Shown: positions 63,073 through 64,000 of the stretch, one piece after another
Numbering within the stretch: the stretch's first letter is position 1
Layout of the letters: each line of letters begins with the position of its first letter
Assembly (NCBI GenBank): GCA_014190355.1
Contig: BJGH01000007.1
Location: 1-64,000 of the forward strand
Source: Alphaproteobacteria bacterium
GTDB taxonomy: Bacteria; Pseudomonadota; Alphaproteobacteria; Rickettsiales; UBA1997
DNA: 64,000 nucleotides
Direction: 5' to 3'
The notes under the pieces: model-generated
The model's database searches: none
The model's input: only the letters and a program-made list of their open reading frames with translations
Told to the model about the DNA's origin: nothing
Program-made: the position numbers and the translations under genes

Positions 63073-63787
63073 TCAAAAAATTTTTAACAAGAATTATAAT
63101 TTTAAAAAAATTATATTTCTTGTTAATTTTTTATTTTTTTTTGCTGCATTAAATATCCAAAACGCACCTGCTTTTGAGAACATTAAAGCAACTAATAAAA
63201 TTTTAAAAACATCACAAGCTCAAAATAATAATTCAGAATATCTTCTTGAGAAATATAAAACAGAAATTTCTCAAATTGAGGATTTTTTAAATAGTATCTC
63301 AAACCTCAAAGCTAATTTTATTCAAACTATTGATGATTCTAAAGTTGAGGGTATTTTTTATTTATCAAGAACTAAAGAGAAAGCAGGAAAGATGAGAATA
63401 GAATATCTTGCCGATCCTAAGGTTCTAATTGTCGTTAATGGATCTATTTTATCTTATCATGATATTGAACTTGATGAAATTTCAAAACTTAGTACCAATA
63501 CCACTCCAGCCTCATTTTTAACCAGACCAAATATAAGTTTTAATAGCAAAGATATCGAAATAACAAATATTATTAAAGATCAAGAACAAATCAAAATTTC
63601 ACTTCTTAAAAAAAATCGAAAAGATGCAGGTGAATTTAGTTTAATTTTTAAGACCGATCCTTTAGAATTTATAAAAATGGAAGTAAAAAATGATCTAGGA
63701 CAGGAAATTTTAGTATCCTTAAAAAATATTGAATTTCCTAATTCAATATCTAATAATTTTTTTATTATTAAAGATAACAATTTTTAA
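63041..63787 (+). CDS. lolA: outer-membrane lipoprotein carrier protein LolA
   Basis: LolA carries lipoproteins across the periplasm. After a signal peptide (hydrophobic stretch IIFLVNFLFFFAALNI) the mature part shows LNSISNLKANFIQTIDDSKVEGIFYLSR, GKMRIEYLADPKVLIVVNGSILSYHD typical of LolA broken here only for display. Two starts are possible: 63041 (MKKLIMLK) or 63056 (MLKTYNQK). Both lie within the end of the symporter gene. I chose the first because its signal peptide has a longer basic region. The frame from 63014 is longer but less likely. Confidence 0.88.
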   Translation: MKKLIMLKTYNQKIFNKNYNFKKIIFLVNFLFFFAALNIQNAPAFENIKATNKILKTSQAQNNNSEYLLEKYKTEISQIEDFLNSISNLKANFIQTIDDSKVEGIFYLSRTKEKAGKMRIEYLADPKVLIVVNGSILSYHDIELDEISKLSTNTTPASFLTRPNISFNSKDIEITNIIKDQEQIKISLLKKNRKDAGEFSLIFKTDPLEFIKMEVKNDLGQEILVSLKNIEFPNSISNNFFIIKDNNF

Positions 63788-63833
63788 GTATAAATATTAC
63801 TTAGCTTTGTAAAACCTCATTAATAACCTATTT

Positions 63834-64000
63834 ATGGCTTTTTCAAATACCACAAAATCCACTCATAAAAAACGTAAAACTATTTGTGATATCAACATTA
63901 CTCCTTTTGTTGATATTCTTTTAGTTTTGTTAATTATTTTTATGATTTCAGCGCCTATGATGACCAGTAGCGTCAGCATTAATCTTCCCAAAGGAACTAA
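63834..64000 (+). CDS. ExbD/TolR-family protein, 5' part (runs off the right edge)
   Basis: The 55 visible residues start at ATG 63834. A basic cytosolic start (KKRKT) is followed by [20 protein letters not shown], which is the single membrane helix of ExbD/TolR with its conserved Asp26 in the TPFVD motif. [15 protein letters not shown] then enters the periplasm. Such proteins form a proton-driven stator with ExbB or TolQ, energising envelope processes. The partner is not upstream. TolR and ExbD cannot be told apart from this part. Confidence 0.88.
   Translation, partial: MAFSNTTKSTHKKRKTICDINITPFVDILLVLLIIFMISAPMMTSSVSINLPKGT

Overview
The window looks like a strongly AT-rich chromosome segment of an alphaproteobacterium, most probably a host-associated member of the Rickettsiales or a close relative. 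The evidence is the gene set: a VirB8/VirB9 pair, PPDK together with the MaeB malic enzyme, an SDHAF4-like (DUF1674) tail, an NDUFAF5-like protein beside comF, the rbfA-dxr-rseP block and several transporters for host metabolites. Compared with the most reduced intracellular Rickettsiales it keeps extra functions: lipid A synthesis (lpxB), shikimate (aroA), aspartate and proline pathway enzymes (asd, proA), carA, queF and a PilT ATPase. The genetic code is standard; TGA is used as a stop (dxr and the rhodanese gene).

Layout. 1-4.8 kb: a 3'-truncated-by-window dnaE C-terminal piece that begins as its own gene directly behind uppP, tRNA-Leu(CAA), a small exported protein, tRNA-Pro(UGG) and a KefB/C-type antiporter. 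4.9-9.1 kb: dcd, an exported intradiol-dioxygenase-like protein, rbfA, dxr and rseP. 9.4-13 kb: four tandem prepilin-like proteins with lectin-like C-terminal domains and clear recombination mosaics; this is the most unusual part of the window. 13-29.5 kb (minus strand): leuS, virB9, virB8, a CinA-like protein, ppdK, two amino-acid permeases, pilT, a TPR protein, mnmG and zapE. 29.5-35.2 kb: an NDUFAF5-like protein, comF, an amidase, maeB, a Gly-rich orphan and an SDHAF4-like protein. 35.2-46.9 kb: a metallo-beta-lactamase-fold protein, nuoM, nuoN, aroA, then on the minus strand carA, two antiporter-like membrane subunits, proA and recR. 47-52 kb: queF, lgt, a long non-coding stretch, a rhodanese, dnaA and miaB. 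52-64 kb: dacF-like, lpxB, asd, tadA, a YgjP-like protease, a DAACS symporter, half of purL, yebC, a lipoprotein, a TAXI receptor, a second DAACS symporter, lolA and the start of exbD/tolR.

How the parts fit. Two DAACS symporters and a TAXI receptor suggest uptake of dicarboxylates or amino acids; MaeB and PPDK can carry malate through pyruvate to PEP. Envelope genes (uppP, lgt, lpxB, LolA, DacF, amidase, rseP) imply a real peptidoglycan and lipid A envelope. PilT, the exported TPR protein and the prepilin-like array hint at type IV pilus or pseudopilus function, with the remaining machinery outside the window.

The main points for follow-up are the mosaic prepilin-lectin array, two large enzymes (DnaE, PurL) that each appear as a half gene cut at a domain boundary, the nearly complete lack of Shine-Dalgarno motifs, and a dioxygenase-like protein that has lost two of four iron ligands.
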